DNA of 64,000 nucleotides, taken from the NCBI RefSeq assembly GCF_001653235.2, contig NC_035791.1, forward strand, positions 2,356,001 to 2,420,000, read 5' to 3'. The notes under the pieces were generated by a model. It saw only the letters and a list, made by a program, of their open reading frames with translations. It made no database searches and was not told the origin of the DNA. Origin of the DNA: Pochonia chlamydosporia 170 (taxonomy: Eukaryota > Ascomycota > Sordariomycetes > Hypocreales > Clavicipitaceae). The position numbers and the translations under genes are program-made. Each line of letters starts with the position of its first letter. Position 1 is the first letter of the stretch. Shown piece by piece: positions 34,201 to 45,558 of this stretch.

Positions 34201-35608
34201 CAAACCAACATGCTTATTACTGCTAGGAACAATGTGCAATCCTGACTTCGGCTAGGACGCAACTGCGGCTCCGGTGCTTGAGCAAGTGAACTGCTGTGCC
34301 AATGACTGCGGCTCGTCTTTTGGCTCCATCGAACGGCTCCAACGCATCGGGATTGTCCACACACCCACAAGGGATGACTGAACCAGGGTACGCTACCTAA
34401 ACTGGACAAAATGAGATCTGTCATATCTAACCTGCGTAGCTCTGCGTTTGTCGCCCATTTCCAGCATTGACTCAACCTTTCAAGTTGCGTTGTTTCTTCG
34501 AGGTGCAGCGGAACAGTCGGGGTTAATTGGCTCATGTGAGAAGTCGAACCAGCGGTGGTCTCCCATCAAGCAGGACAAGGATGCTGGCGCCGCGCTCCTT
34601 GGACCACATGCGATTGATTCGTCTCAGTGGACTTGATTGAACTGCTGGGATACCCCATTCTTTGAGCTTGAACCACCCCCAAGCATCCGTTCCCACCCTA
34701 GCTCTAGCTCTGGCTCTAGCTGGCCATTGACTTGACCCAGGGTTCCGCCGTCATTACTTTTTTGCTCACCTTTCGTTTCTCACGTCGTACTTTAAAAAGC
34801 ACGAGAAACACCAACCGGTGTGAGTTTTCCGGGCCGGATCTTGTGATTCTGATCCGAGAACGTGGCTGCGTCGTAGGAACGCTGCGACTCCCCGTGTAAG
34901 TCAGCCTCCGGTTTCTGGTGATGAGGGAGTGATCGTCCATTTCCTGGCGCTTGGCGCGATCCCCGATCCCGCCCTAACAAGGTAGTGTTGGCCCATTCAC
35001 CAGGGTGTGATGCCGGTACCCTTCAGAAGATTTGGTCACCGTGTCTGACCGTTGGTTGTTGCTGCTAGGCCTCGTGCAAGGGTATCTCCATCCGGGTCTG
35101 TGTGGTCTTGTCTATCTGGCATCCATCATTAATTCAATCATTTACCTCCGGCAACATTCTGTCTCGTTCGTACACACGGCCTTGGACAATCTCAGACATC
35201 GAGTCATATGTTTACTGCGATTTCCCACCGTCAGATCCACGTTCCTAGTGACCCCCCACGCCAATCGCCTTGGATCCTTCACTTGCTTCCGGTTTTTGGC
35301 TGGACAGCATCACAGCAAAATCAAGGCTTCAGAGGAAGGCTCTGTGCTAGATAAGTCGGCGGGAGCGCTAGGCTGGTTAGGTTTGGGTTGGTTCTCCAAT
35401 TTGAGCACAACGAACATCAGATTGCCGCATCGACTCTTTCAGATGAGTGTCCTGCTGCCAAGGTATGCGAGACGAAGAAGGTTCCTCTCATATGTTCCTC
35501 AACTTGTGATAACATTGGCACTGATGTTCTTCGCTGTTTAAGCGCCAATATCCACATTTGTTGGACGTCAGTACTCTAGTACTCTAGCCGCGGACGCCCA
35601 AGTTGTTA
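28261..35608. other. 7.3-kb gene desert upstream of velC
   Basis: The longest stretch without a supportable gene. Open frames stay below about 170 codons, none with recognisable domains. It holds a GTTGAGAGG tandem at 29452-29475 and a cluster of palindrome-related motifs at 31789-31925 (TACTCCGTA, TACCTACCGAGGTA, GAGGTACCTAG). ACCAGAC copies occur near 31212 and 32573, GTATGGAGTAC variants near 30686 and 33368, and a CTAGCTCTAGCTCTGG tandem near 34699-34723. It may contain regulatory sequence or non-coding transcripts for velC, but nothing in the sequence proves either. Confidence 0.5.
29452..29475. repeat. GTTGAGAGG tandem repeat
   Basis: Two and a half perfect 9-bp units in non-coding sequence. 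Confidence 0.75.
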
Positions 35609-36871
35609 ATGTCTTCCGCCGCCATCAAATCAGCAAGCCTCGGGTATGGAGGCTTCGGAGACATGTCTCTTCCATATAATGACTTAACCCCCATGGGCCA
35701 GAGCCGTCGAGGCTTCACTGGCCACTCTCACAGCCCGACAGACCAACAACACCAACAACCCCCTCCGCCACTACGGAGTGAAAATACGAGTTCAACCGGC
35801 CACGGCTTTGCGCAGCCCAGTCGGTCTCCTGCCAGAGCCTCGCTGGGTATAGACCGCGACACCAAGTTTGCTTCCTCCCGCAACACTACAACACCATACT
35901 CTTCAGGTCATTCTTCCCCTGCTAGCATAGACAGGCATCTGCGCCCAGCGACTATACTTAACTCCAACGCAGATTTTCTTCCACCACTGCATAATCAAGG
36001 AGCTCGGCGATCGTCCACTTCTTCTTCTTCTTCTAAACTACCTTTTGACGTCAAGCAAGAGCAACACTCGGACGTAATACTTGCGAAGGAACCATCAAAT
36101 TGTCAGACGGCACATCAAGGGCTACGGTCCGGCCAGACTTACAACGGCTCTGTTGGTAGTGGCATGTCCAGTATACCCAATCTTCTGGGTCCAGACAGGG
36201 TAGACGGAATAAACGGCATCATGTTCAGACTCAGCATGAGACAGCAACCACAAGCTGCAAGAGCTTGTGGTTTCGGAGACAGGGACAGACGAGTCATTGA
36301 CCCGCCACCAATCGTTCAACTGTTCGTCAATGGTCCGTCTTTGAGCAGGGACGACGCCAGATCGTACCTTAGATATGAAAGTTATGTTATGAACTGCTCG
36401 ATATGTGATGAGTCAGGAACACAAGACGCATCTTTCATGCCTGAGGAGTATCAACACCAACGACGACTTATGGGATCACTCGTCGGGACTCCTTTCGTTG
36501 GACAGGACGATCATGGTGAAGAGGGTTGCTTCTTTTGCTTTTCAGATCTTTCATGTCGAACACCCGGGGCATTTCGTCTCAAATTCACCCTCGTCATGAT
36601 AGATCCAGCTCGCGCTGGAGTGATTCGACATTTTCCTGTTCTCACCGAAATTGTAAGCGATATATTTCATGTATACAGTGCAAAGGAGTTTCCAGGGATG
36701 TTGCCCAGTAGTAACCTAGCCAAACGGCTGAAAGAGCAAGGGTGTATTATTTCCATAAAGAAGGGCAATGATCGTTCGAAAAACGCTAGAGCACAGAGTG
36801 GACTTTCCGACGACGAGGAAACGGGGGAAGGTTCTCAAGGGCAGCGAAAACGGCGCACAATTCGGGACTAG
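35609..36871 (+). CDS. velC: Velvet-domain developmental regulator, VelC-like
   Basis: Single exon, 420 residues, starting at the ATG at 35609 (MSSAAIKSASLGYGGFG). The first ~200 residues are low-complexity (Ser, Pro, Gln, His), presumably disordered. The velvet domain fills about 203-386: FRLSMRQQPQAARACGFG, DRRVIDPPPIVQL, ESYVMNCSICDESG, MGSLVGTPFVGQDDHGEEG, CFFCFSDLSCRTPGAFRLKF, and EFPGMLPSSNLAKRLKEQG. A basic KKGNDRSKNAR and a C-terminal KRRTIRD follow. Velvet proteins are NF-kB-like DNA-binding regulators that coordinate sporulation and secondary metabolism, usually as dimers (VeA, VelB, VosA, VelC). A C-terminal velvet domain behind a long disordered N-terminus fits VelC; VosA has its velvet domain at the N-terminus. 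I therefore prefer VelC, with VosA as the alternative. Confidence 0.85.
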   Translation: MSSAAIKSASLGYGGFGDMSLPYNDLTPMGQSRRGFTGHSHSPTDQQHQQPPPPLRSENTSSTGHGFAQPSRSPARASLGIDRDTKFASSRNTTTPYSSGHSSPASIDRHLRPATILNSNADFLPPLHNQGARRSSTSSSSSKLPFDVKQEQHSDVILAKEPSNCQTAHQGLRSGQTYNGSVGSGMSSIPNLLGPDRVDGINGIMFRLSMRQQPQAARACGFGDRDRRVIDPPPIVQLFVNGPSLSRDDARSYLRYESYVMNCSICDESGTQDASFMPEEYQHQRRLMGSLVGTPFVGQDDHGEEGCFFCFSDLSCRTPGAFRLKFTLVMIDPARAGVIRHFPVLTEIVSDIFHVYSAKEFPGMLPSSNLAKRLKEQGCIISIKKGNDRSKNARAQSGLSDDEETGEGSQGQRKRRTIRD

Positions 36872-37041
36872 ATTTGTTCATCGCGACAACAACAGCCCCG
36901 AAAACTGTTGGAATTACGTACGCAACTGATTTTTCTTTGTTTTGCAACTGCTATTCGGTTTTACGAATCCAGGAAAAGGGCAGTGGACCACATGGAAGTC
37001 GGCATGTAAAGATTTATGATAACGCACTGGATTTCTTGTTT

Positions 37042-37070
37042 GGGGGAAGGGGGGTGGGGGGGGTGAAGGG
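37042..37070 (+). promoter_or_regulatory. Candidate G-quadruplex in velC 3' region
   Basis: Four G runs of 5, 6, 8 and 3 bases are separated by AA, T and TGAA. This is a perfect intramolecular G-quadruplex pattern on the velC sense strand, 171 bp past the stop codon and so probably in the 3' UTR. Folding and function are inferred from the pattern only. Confidence 0.6.
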
Positions 37071-37329
37071 CGGCGATGATTACGGTTTATTCTCTGTTTC
37101 CGGGAAAACAGCCTGGTCTTTGACTTGGCTGTGGTGTGTCATACTGATGCTATGATTCTCCTAAGGGCGACGAACCTTGGCGAAGCATTCTTATACCCCA
37201 TTAGTTAATACAGTGGCTCTATTGGAGTCTATTCTTTAGTCTTTTCATCAGTACTGTTCATATCTTCCACTTTTCCAGAGTTAATTCGGGTCGAAAAAAT
37301 TGTAACCCAATTGTCAAAGTTATTGTGCC

Positions 37330-37339
37330 TACCTAGGTA
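37330..37339. repeat. TACCTAGGTA palindrome, copy 1
   Basis: Perfect 10-bp palindrome. The same decamer recurs at 40032-40041 and 63178-63187, always outside exons. Confidence 0.75.
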
Positions 37340-40030
37340 TTAAGGAACAGCGACGTGAAATCGGGGGCCAACACGCACGAAGATTCTTTCCGCTGCTTCC
37401 GTTACAAATTATGCGGAAACGATGACACACTCCATGACAAAACATAATCTCTTGCCAATGAATTAGGTGACGGCGATTCTTTTTTATTATTATTTTTGGA
37501 CGTATGTTTGAGTGGCTCGGGCTCGGTATTGTGTCTGATGTGTCTTTATGGCCAGGAACATACGTGTCGCATCTTGCTATGTGAGAAAAGCTGAACCAGT
37601 TTTCGACGACGCAGAGGCCCAATAAAACAAATAAAAGCAACGTGAGTACGATCACATATCCAAGGCACGACTAGACGCTAGCTATAATTTGTAACAGTGA
37701 CCTTTGCAAAGGGCCATGCCGTCTAATTTCATATGAGTGCAGCTCACGATATCCGAGAACTAACAGGTGAGAGGGCGTGCCCCAGTGTGTCCGTCTTTCT
37801 TTGAAAGACTTCGATTATGAACAGTGATAGTTACGAGTCTTCGCTTACAATTAGATGTCACTGTGTATGATGCCAGTATGTTCGTTCAAATACGTAGGCA
37901 TACATGCTGCTACCCTAGACAATGCCAGACGATGGTGAGAACAGAGGACTTTGTGCCCGGCATTACCAGACGCTTGTTTTCATTCGGACCTCTAGACTGA
38001 CAACCCTAAAGTTGAGAATGTGACAAATACCTGCATGGAGGTTGTGTGATTATCTGCGTCAGAAAATAACTGCAGTATCTAACCACTACGCAATATGTTA
38101 CGCATCCATGATAAACATGAAGCACACACTGATATTTCTTGGCAGTCCTTGGTAATGAAAAAGCATTATTAATGAGAGGAGAACCCAGTTTCTGATCAAA
38201 TGATGCAACATGTGTTGGTTGAGAAGGGCCACGCAACTACTCATTAGATGAACGTATCCCTGAACCAACAAAATGGCCAATGTTGTCGACATGCCGCAGT
38301 CCGAGCTCTTGTGTTGAACACAGAAGTAAAATTAGTACAGCACGCACTGCGGAACTCGCGAAGGACGCAAGATACAGCTTTCTGGTCCCAACTTGCAGAG
38401 GTCCAAATTACAGAGATCAATATCATGAAGCACGGATCGTAATGTTGTACATGTCCTGCAGTCCAAGGCGAATATGGTCAGTTGGCCGTGACAAAGGCTC
38501 AATGCCCAAGGGTACGGACGATGGATGCTCTTCTATGCACAATGCTGCATCATCCCTCGGTGAAATGATGAATGCGAGAGGGCTGAGGCGCTGGATATCA
38601 AAACACCGGAACTTCATGGGGTATTTTCACTGCCGATTCGCAAAACTCGGTCCGATAACAGTTCCGGTCTGCTGTGGTACAACGGTGTATTCATCATTCG
38701 CAGGCTGGGCAGACATGCAGCTGGTGATGGGTATCTGGTCCAAATTGCAACTCATATGCCGAGTAACAGTTACTTGATACCGAATTCGCGGATTCCCAAC
38801 CCGAGATTAAGTCAGAAATGGACGAACGGAGCATCCCGGACAGTCCAGGGTATCGAAACCAACAAGCAACTCGAGAATTTGAATTGTCGAAGACTTGAGC
38901 GACACTCCGCTACAGCAACAGGGAGGCAGAAGTCGCACAAGAATATTCAAGGTTCGAAAAGCCTCGTGCACGCCGTTACCGTTGTGGCGTTGAGCAAAGT
39001 TGGGCCTGTGAACGTTGATGGCTGGTCAGTGATGAAGTCTAGGTGGCCAGCGGGATCCAATGGCGATGGCCAATCGGGTGTTGATGTCAGGCAGCTTGCA
39101 CTAGTGCGTTTCATCCTGGGCATGGCGACACAGACTCTACAAGGGAAGGAGCGTTTGGATTGCTTCAATGTTCGCAAAAGGGGCAAGAGGGGCAATACTG
39201 GTTGGTGGTTGGCCAAACTCCCACTTCGCCATGGTGATGAATCCTCCTCTCTCCACCACTTGTACTTTTTACCCATCTCGTGGGTCCGGGTAAGCTGTCA
39301 ATCCTTTGTGGTGTTTTGCCATGCTTTTTTAACGTTCATCTCATCTCGGATGTTTATCTCGGGGCGCAATTAGGTGCCACTTGAAACAATAAACGCCTTT
39401 CACAGCCTGGTCCCCATTCCGACTCCGACTGCCTACAGTTTGCCCCAGTACAGTATTCATGTGCTCGTCAGTTTCTGTCATCGGTGTTCAATGAACCTAA
39501 ATTGACGCCAAGGAGGTGGATATGCTCTCGGTCAGCTGTGTCCAGGTTGGTCCGGCCAGACCACTGGATGATTGGGTGAATCGCACAAAAACTTGTACTT
39601 CCGCCAAGAGAAATGGCCCTCTGTCGCATGCATTTCAGGAGTTTACCTACCTATGTAGGTCGCTGTTGAGAAGACAAAATTTTCGAATCACTGTTCTGCC
39701 ACAAATAGCCTTGAGCTATTGCCGGGCTATGCAGTACGCAAGCAGTATCATCAATTTCGACGCTGAGCATGGTTGTGATATTTTCGGCGAGCTGGCCGTG
39801 ATCTACGAACCGCCGGACCCCATGTCAGCTTCTGTTTCAGATCTGCTTTTAGCCTTCGAGACCCAACCTATGGCGCCGGATGACAGCCAAGGATTGTTTG
39901 TCTCTCGTGCGCGCCAACACGAAGCCTTGTCCACCAACTCAAACCCGACACTCCACTAACATATCATCATGAATCATGGATGCTTGGGCTACTACAACAA
40001 CAGCACCATGCCGAGTACTCTATCGCTTGA

Positions 40031-40042
40031 GTACCTAGGTAC
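40031..40042. repeat. GTACCTAGGTAC palindrome, copy 2
   Basis: Twelve-base perfect palindrome containing the TACCTAGGTA core found at 37330 and 63178. Non-coding. Confidence 0.75.
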
Positions 40043-41135
40043 TTCTTGAATATCAAGATGCTGGGGCAAATAGTGATTTGGAGATACTGACACCGGGCGA
40101 GTTGATTTCCTAGCTTGAGAAGAAAAACAGAATGACAGCTACTAGTATTCGGCGTCACACAACAGTCGGCAGCGTCGTCTTAGCGCCAGCAGGTCACACT
40201 GAGTGGTCGCGGTCCCTATGTTTGCCAATCGTTGGTGTGGGTTGTTATCTATGATTGTCCAAGACGCATGCATGTACCAACAACGTCTTATTTGTACAGG
40301 CCAACACTCCCCGACTATGTTGGCGTCAAACATGAATGGAGACTCCTGGGTCCATCGGTGGCTTTGAAGGTTGGGTAGTCAAAGACGGGCACTTTAGCCA
40401 AAGAGGCGCGGCCTTGGCCGAGATTATGCCTTTATTGGCAGCACCAAAACGCCAGGTTCTCCGTACAGGGGAAGACCAAAAATCCTGGTGTTCTTTGCAA
40501 TGTATTCACTGTTGGCGCCACTTGGTCACCCACAGAGTCCAACCTTGCCGACCACCGACTGCGTGGCATACCTTGCAGTTCGATGGGTGATTGGGGATGT
40601 AAGAGACGTGGGAGACGTGGACATGGACCTCGTTTCCCTGCATCTTGTCCTGGCCCCCTAGGCATGCATCACCGGTCCAGGCATGGGATGGCACTCCCTC
40701 CACCGACAGCTCCTACACCAAAGACCTTGGCTTCTCCTCACAACTTGGCCGGATTTTCCTCCTCTTTATCTTGACTTCGTCCGCCTTGGTTTTGTCTCTT
40801 TTTCTGCTTCACTCATCGCTTCGTTCTTTGTAGGAACTGCTGGGCACGTCCTCTCATTCTTGTTCACCCAAACAGATCTGTTCTGTTTGTTTCTTTCCTT
40901 TCTTAAGTCGCGAGTACAGGTCATTCGCGCAATTCACATCACTCACTTTTGACAATCCTGCTGGTGCTCTGGCAACACCGTAAAGCACGAATCGATTCAT
41001 ACGCTCCTTACCTCTGCGAAATCCTAAATAACCTGGATCATATTTGCAAATTTCCTTTCCAAGTCTGTGTTCTTTCAGTACACAAAACACATTCCCCCAC
41101 ATATATCCGCTCACAACTATCTGAACGCCGTCACT

Positions 41136-43028
41136 ATGAAGCTCAACGCAGTAGCTGCTGCTACGGCTCTTGTTGGCTCCGTAGCCGCAGCCAAGAATGA
41201 ACGAACATTTGCTGTTCTTCGCTTTACGAACAAGCAACTCACCAAGGGTAGAGTAGATCCTATCGTCACTCCGGGTAAACCCTCGACGCACGTTCATAAC
41301 GTGCTTGGTGGCAGTGCTTTCGGCATCAGCTCAACTGGCAAGGATCTGATGGAGTCGAAATGTAGCACTGCCATGATCAAGGGTGACAATAGCAACTATT
41401 GGTTTCCTTCGCTTTACTTCAAAGATCCCAAAACCGGCAAACTGGAAGACGTCGAAGTCTTTTACGCCAACGCCTACTACTTGTATGTATCAATGTTTGG
41501 CTTTGACACTGCATGAATGCTTTGCTAACTGTGCTGGCACTTCAGCTTTGAACCAACAAATGATGACATCAAAGCCTTCCCAGTTGGCTTGTCTGTTGTC
41601 AGCGGAGATCCCAAACTACGAGACCCGCCAAAGGGCGGCGCGTCTTCGAACCTCGACCCATCCAGGGGCCCGGTCAATCCCATCAAGTACACTTGCCCTC
41701 GTTCCAACTTCAATCCGCCATCGTGGCCCTCAAACTCCAACGGCCTGATGGCTGGTATCCAGGACCCTAACAACAAGGGAGAAGGAGTCGGTTTCCCGGA
41801 TATGAACTGTGATGGTTATGCATCACCCCTGAGAGCAGACGTTCACTTCCCGTCATGCTACAATCCTGCCGCTGGGTTGACCAACTACAAAGAGAACATG
41901 GCGTTTCCCAGTGACGCTGGAAATGGGAAATCAGACTGTCCTAAGGGATGGATTCATGTGCCTCACCTCTTCCTGGAAGTCTACTGGAATACTCCACTGT
42001 TTAAAGACCGATGGACACAAGGAAAAGGCAAACAGCCTTTCGTTCTTTCCAACGGTGACGCCACTGGCTACAGTAACCATGCAGACTTCATGGCCGGCTG
42101 GGACGAAAAGCTCCTTCAGCACATCATCGACACATGCAATGCAGGCTCCCAGGGTATGGACAAGTGCCCCGGTCTGTTCTATGGTTTGAATAAGGGCGAT
42201 TGCACCATCCCTAACCCCGTTGAAGAGAAAATCAACGGCGTTCTGGATGTCCTGCCCGGAGACAACCCTATTACTGGTTGGTCCTATGGCGGAAACGGAA
42301 CCTCACCGGGTGGCAATGACCCTCAGCCCTCAAAGTCCCAGACAGGAGGAGGAGACAATACCGTCAAACCCACCAGCACCAAGCCTCCTGGTGGCGAAAA
42401 CACTAACAAGCCCTCCAACAAGCCGACTACAGAAGTGAATAAGCCGACGACAGATGGAAACAAGCCGACTTCGACCAAGAACCCTGGCAACACTGCCACC
42501 TCCAAACCCGCGGCAACGTCAGATGTGACTGGTTCTAAGCCTACTCTGCCAACAGAACCATCTAAATGCACCCCCAAGGTTCATACCGTCTACGAGACTG
42601 TCACCGTCACAGCGCAAATGCCAGGCATCACAAACCCACCTGTTTCCAATTCAACACGCACTGCAGGTGGTTTCACCTATGCCGGCTGCTTCAAGGATTC
42701 TAGCAACCGGGCTCTTAACGGCGAGATCCGTCCCAACTTGGGCGCCATGAGCAACGAGAAATGTGTGAAACACTGTAGCGCTGCCGGGTATGCTCTTGCT
42801 GGTACTGAGTATGGCGGTCAGTGCTACTGCGGTAACGAACTCGTTGGATCCCAGAAGCTTGACGACTCTACCTGCAATGTCGCCTGTGAGGGTGACAAAT
42901 CAGACGTTTGTGGAGGAGGCTGGGCACTCAGCGTGTACAGCAAGGACGGTGAAGCTAGCTTGAAAGGCGCGAAGGGTCGTAGATATGTCCATGAGCACCT
43001 TCAGAGGCACCGCAGCCCTCATTATTAG
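41136..43028 (+). CDS. Secreted DUF1996 protein with C-terminal WSC domain
   Basis: Two exons, 41136-41482 and 41546-43028, join within a Phe codon to 609 residues. A signal peptide covers about 1-19 (MKLNAVAAATALVGSVAAA). The DUF1996 domain spans about 35-345, with the landmarks GRVDPIVTPGKPSTHVHNVLGG, SNYWFPSLYF, MNCDGY, CPKGWIHVPHLFLEVYW and SNGDATGYSNHADFMAGWD. A linker of about 100 residues is rich in Lys, Pro, Thr and Asn with repeated NKPT units (roughly 375-445). A WSC domain lies at about 491-580 (GGFTYAGCFKDS, GGQCYCGNEL, CEGDKSDVCGGGWALSVY) with its conserved cysteines. The tail ends in a basic His/Arg-rich stretch. WSC domains bind cell-wall glucan or other carbohydrates. DUF1996 proteins are common secreted fungal proteins of unresolved function. 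A wall-associated or carbohydrate-binding extracellular role is inferred. Confidence 0.92.
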
Positions 43029-43764
43029 CTTCCCATCTGGGGACGTGATGACGGCCAACTCACGAACATGGCATTTACCTCGAAGGCGTGATCGTGATTC
43101 GAGCTCAAACAGTGCATTGGCACAGGTGGGGGATATTTCATGGACATATTGTTTGGGAATTGGGATAAAGCCCGAGTTTGTTGGATACTTCTATTCTTGT
43201 AACTGTATTTAAACAACGACTGATTACGTTCTTCCGCCAACTTACCTGCAACAGTCTTTTCCAGACATTGGGAATGTTGGTGGACTGGCCCTTGGAGGCA
43301 TTTTCTTTCAGATTTAACCTGCAATGCTTGGCATATTTGTCATTTCTGGGCGGACTAGATAGATAAAATCAAGGTGCACATCTGTTTGCCATAAATGGTC
43401 CTTAACGCAAACCTGTGGTGTGTATGAGCTCAGGAGGCAAATCGCCCAATGAGAGATGTTTTTGTATCTGATCATGGTTTTGCTAGGTCCGACAGGCGTA
43501 TGCATAGTCACAGGCAAATAAGAGAACCTGAATGAGGAATATTCTGGTCCATCTTCTTGTTTCTAGAAGTCAAATTCTAGTGCGATGGATTTTGATGCAG
43601 TTGAGGATGTCGGCCGTGTAAGTCGGGTGAACTCCGGCTGATTAGATGTTGCCTATTTTGAGTCGGAAAGTGCGCACCTGCCTTTTCACCAAAACCTTGT
43701 CATTGATCCCAAAAAAAAAAAAAAAAAAAGGCCTTGGTAGCCTGCATTTGGCTTCTTTCTTAAA
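43029..43764. other. Intergenic region DUF1996-WSC gene / rcm1
   Basis: Tandem spacer holding the 3' end of the upstream gene and the rcm1 promoter. The only marked feature is a 19-base A run at 43711-43729, ending 35 bp before the rcm1 ATG. Confidence 0.5.
43711..43729. promoter_or_regulatory. Poly(dA:dT) tract in front of rcm1
   Basis: Nineteen consecutive A bases just upstream of the rcm1 start. Poly(dA:dT) tracts disfavour nucleosomes and often mark fungal promoters. It may lie in the promoter or in the 5' leader. Confidence 0.6.
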
Positions 43765-45558
43765 ATGTCTCTGTACCATGAGGCTGCTGATATTTTATCG
43801 ACATCTTCCCAAGAAGGAGGGAGCCTAAAATCTCGAGTCTTTCGAAGGAAAAACATAAAATCTACGCCAACCCAGCTGTACGCCTTGGTGTTTGAATCCT
43901 GCAAATGGAGTCCCATTCTGAAAGAAGTCATAGAAGGCGCCGACATACTCAAACTTGAACGCAAGGTAAATTGACATTGATATTCTTCCGCATTGTAGAG
44001 GTGAATTCTCGCTGACATGTTTTGAAAGCTTACTCCGACACTGGCGCTACTCCTCGTGCACGATTTGTTGCTTGCCAAAGGAGGCATTGCCTTGCCGCAG
44101 AGCCATGGACTTAGAGCTAGCATTGAGAAGTACAAGGGCCGTATCAGCTCTGAGTTTACTCGAGCTAGGCTACGACGCAAAGCACCCTCACTGCAGGCAC
44201 TAAAAGCCCAAGTTGAGAAGGCTGCTGCGGGTGAGGAAGCTGCCCACCCACGATGGGTACGTATCAACGCTCTCAAAAGCACTCTTGAAGAGCAGCTGGA
44301 TACTACATTTCGAAACTACTCAAGGGCCCGCACCATACAAGATGTGGTCACAAAGGAAGGGAAACAATTACTCATCGACGCGCATGTTCCCAACTTGGTT
44401 GCCATCACGCCTGGGTGCGACCTCAGTAAGACGGAGGCCTATATTTCCGGCAAGATCATACTGCAGGACAAGGCATCATGCTTCCCAGCGTATCTTTTGG
44501 ATCCTCGGTCTGAGGACGGTGATGTGATCGATGCATGTGCTGCTCCAGGTAACAAGACAACGCACTTGGCGAGTATCATTCACAGTCACCAACCGGAGTT
44601 TGAGTCTGAGTCACAAACCATCTTTGCGTTCGAAAAGGACTCCAGAAGAGCGCAGACGTTGGAGAAGATGGTCAAAATCGCAGGATCTAAGAAGATGACC
44701 CGCATTGCGCTGGGGCAGGATTTCTTGCAGGTTGATCCGCAGTCAGAGAAGTTCAAAAACGTCGGCGCTCTACTTTTGGATCCAAGTTGCTCTGGGAGTG
44801 GAATAGTTGGTCGAGATTCTATGCCAGAACTACATCTGCCAGGCCAGCCACAGCCAAATTCAGGACGAGGGTCAAAAGCAGACTCGACTAACAAACGGAA
44901 GAGAAAACATGAGGAGGTTGGAGAATCTAACCAAACAGTCATCCGCGACGACGACGGAAACGAAACTGTGATGAAGTCGGAAAAGGACTTGACTGAACGG
45001 CTGGACGCATTGGCGGGCTTTCAACTGGCTATCTTGTTACATGCCTTCCAATTTCCATCCGCGAAGAAGGTGACCTATTCCACTTGCTCCATTCATTCGC
45101 AGGAGAACGAGCACGTTGTCATGGCAGCCCTGAATTCCGACATTGGCAAAGAAAAGGGTTGGAGAATAGTACAGAGAAATGACCAAGTCAGGGGTATGAA
45201 GGACTGGCCAGTTCGAGGTCTCGTTGCAGCCTGCAATGGAGATGAAGCAGTAGCCCAAGGGTGTATCAGGTCATACAAAGATGACGGACACGGAATCATG
45301 GGGTTCTTCGTCGCTGGATTCGTTCGAGATGTCACCAACGGAAACGAAGCCGGTGATGGCCCATATATCAGAGATGAGAGCGGCGTGATTATTCGAGATT
45401 TGCTTGGCATGCCGATGCTGAAGTCTACAGGAGCAGTGGTTCCTCTTGTCAGTCGAGATGACGTCGGTCAGGATACAAGCAGCACAGACAGCCATAAAAG
45501 CGTTGAGGATGACGGCACTGATACAGAGGAAAGCGAATGGGAAGGCTTAGAAGACTAG
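43765..45558 (+). CDS. rcm1: 25S rRNA (cytosine-C5)-methyltransferase Rcm1 / NSUN5 family
   Basis: Two exons, 43765-43965 and 44029-45558, encode 576 residues. The start MSLYHEAADIL and the segment YALVFESCKWSPILKEVIEGADIL match the N-terminal module of NSUN5/Rcm1. The methyltransferase core has motif I DACAAPGNKT (235-244) for S-adenosylmethionine binding, motif IV DPSCSGSG with Cys321, and motif VI with the catalytic Cys420 in TYSTCSIHSQENE. Both cysteines of the RNA m5C mechanism are present. Between motifs IV and VI lies a charged insert of about 60 residues with KRKRKHEE, a possible nuclear or nucleolar signal. In yeast the enzyme methylates a cytosine of 25S rRNA in the nucleolus. The C-terminus (after about 500) is acidic and disordered. 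Confidence 0.94.

Larger units (their letters stand above)
36872..41135. other. 4.3-kb spacer between velC and DUF1996-WSC gene
   Basis: No supportable gene; the longest frames (147-205 codons) lack domains. It holds a G-rich tract at 37042-37070, two TACCTAGGTA palindromes (37330-37339 and 40032-40041), and an ACCAGAC near 37975. A CT-rich stretch at about 40740-40900 probably belongs to the promoter or leader of the next gene. Confidence 0.5.

Noticed and set aside
35032..35541. 169-codon open frame just upstream of velC
   Set aside because: Starts from a non-ATG codon, has no domain and lies where the velC leader is expected.
39516..39959. 147-codon open frame between velC and the DUF1996-WSC gene
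   Set aside because: No domain, isolated, and no matching exon on either side.
43711..43729. A19 run as the tail of a retroposed element
   Set aside because: No target-site duplication and no element body upstream; better explained as a promoter poly(dA:dT) tract.
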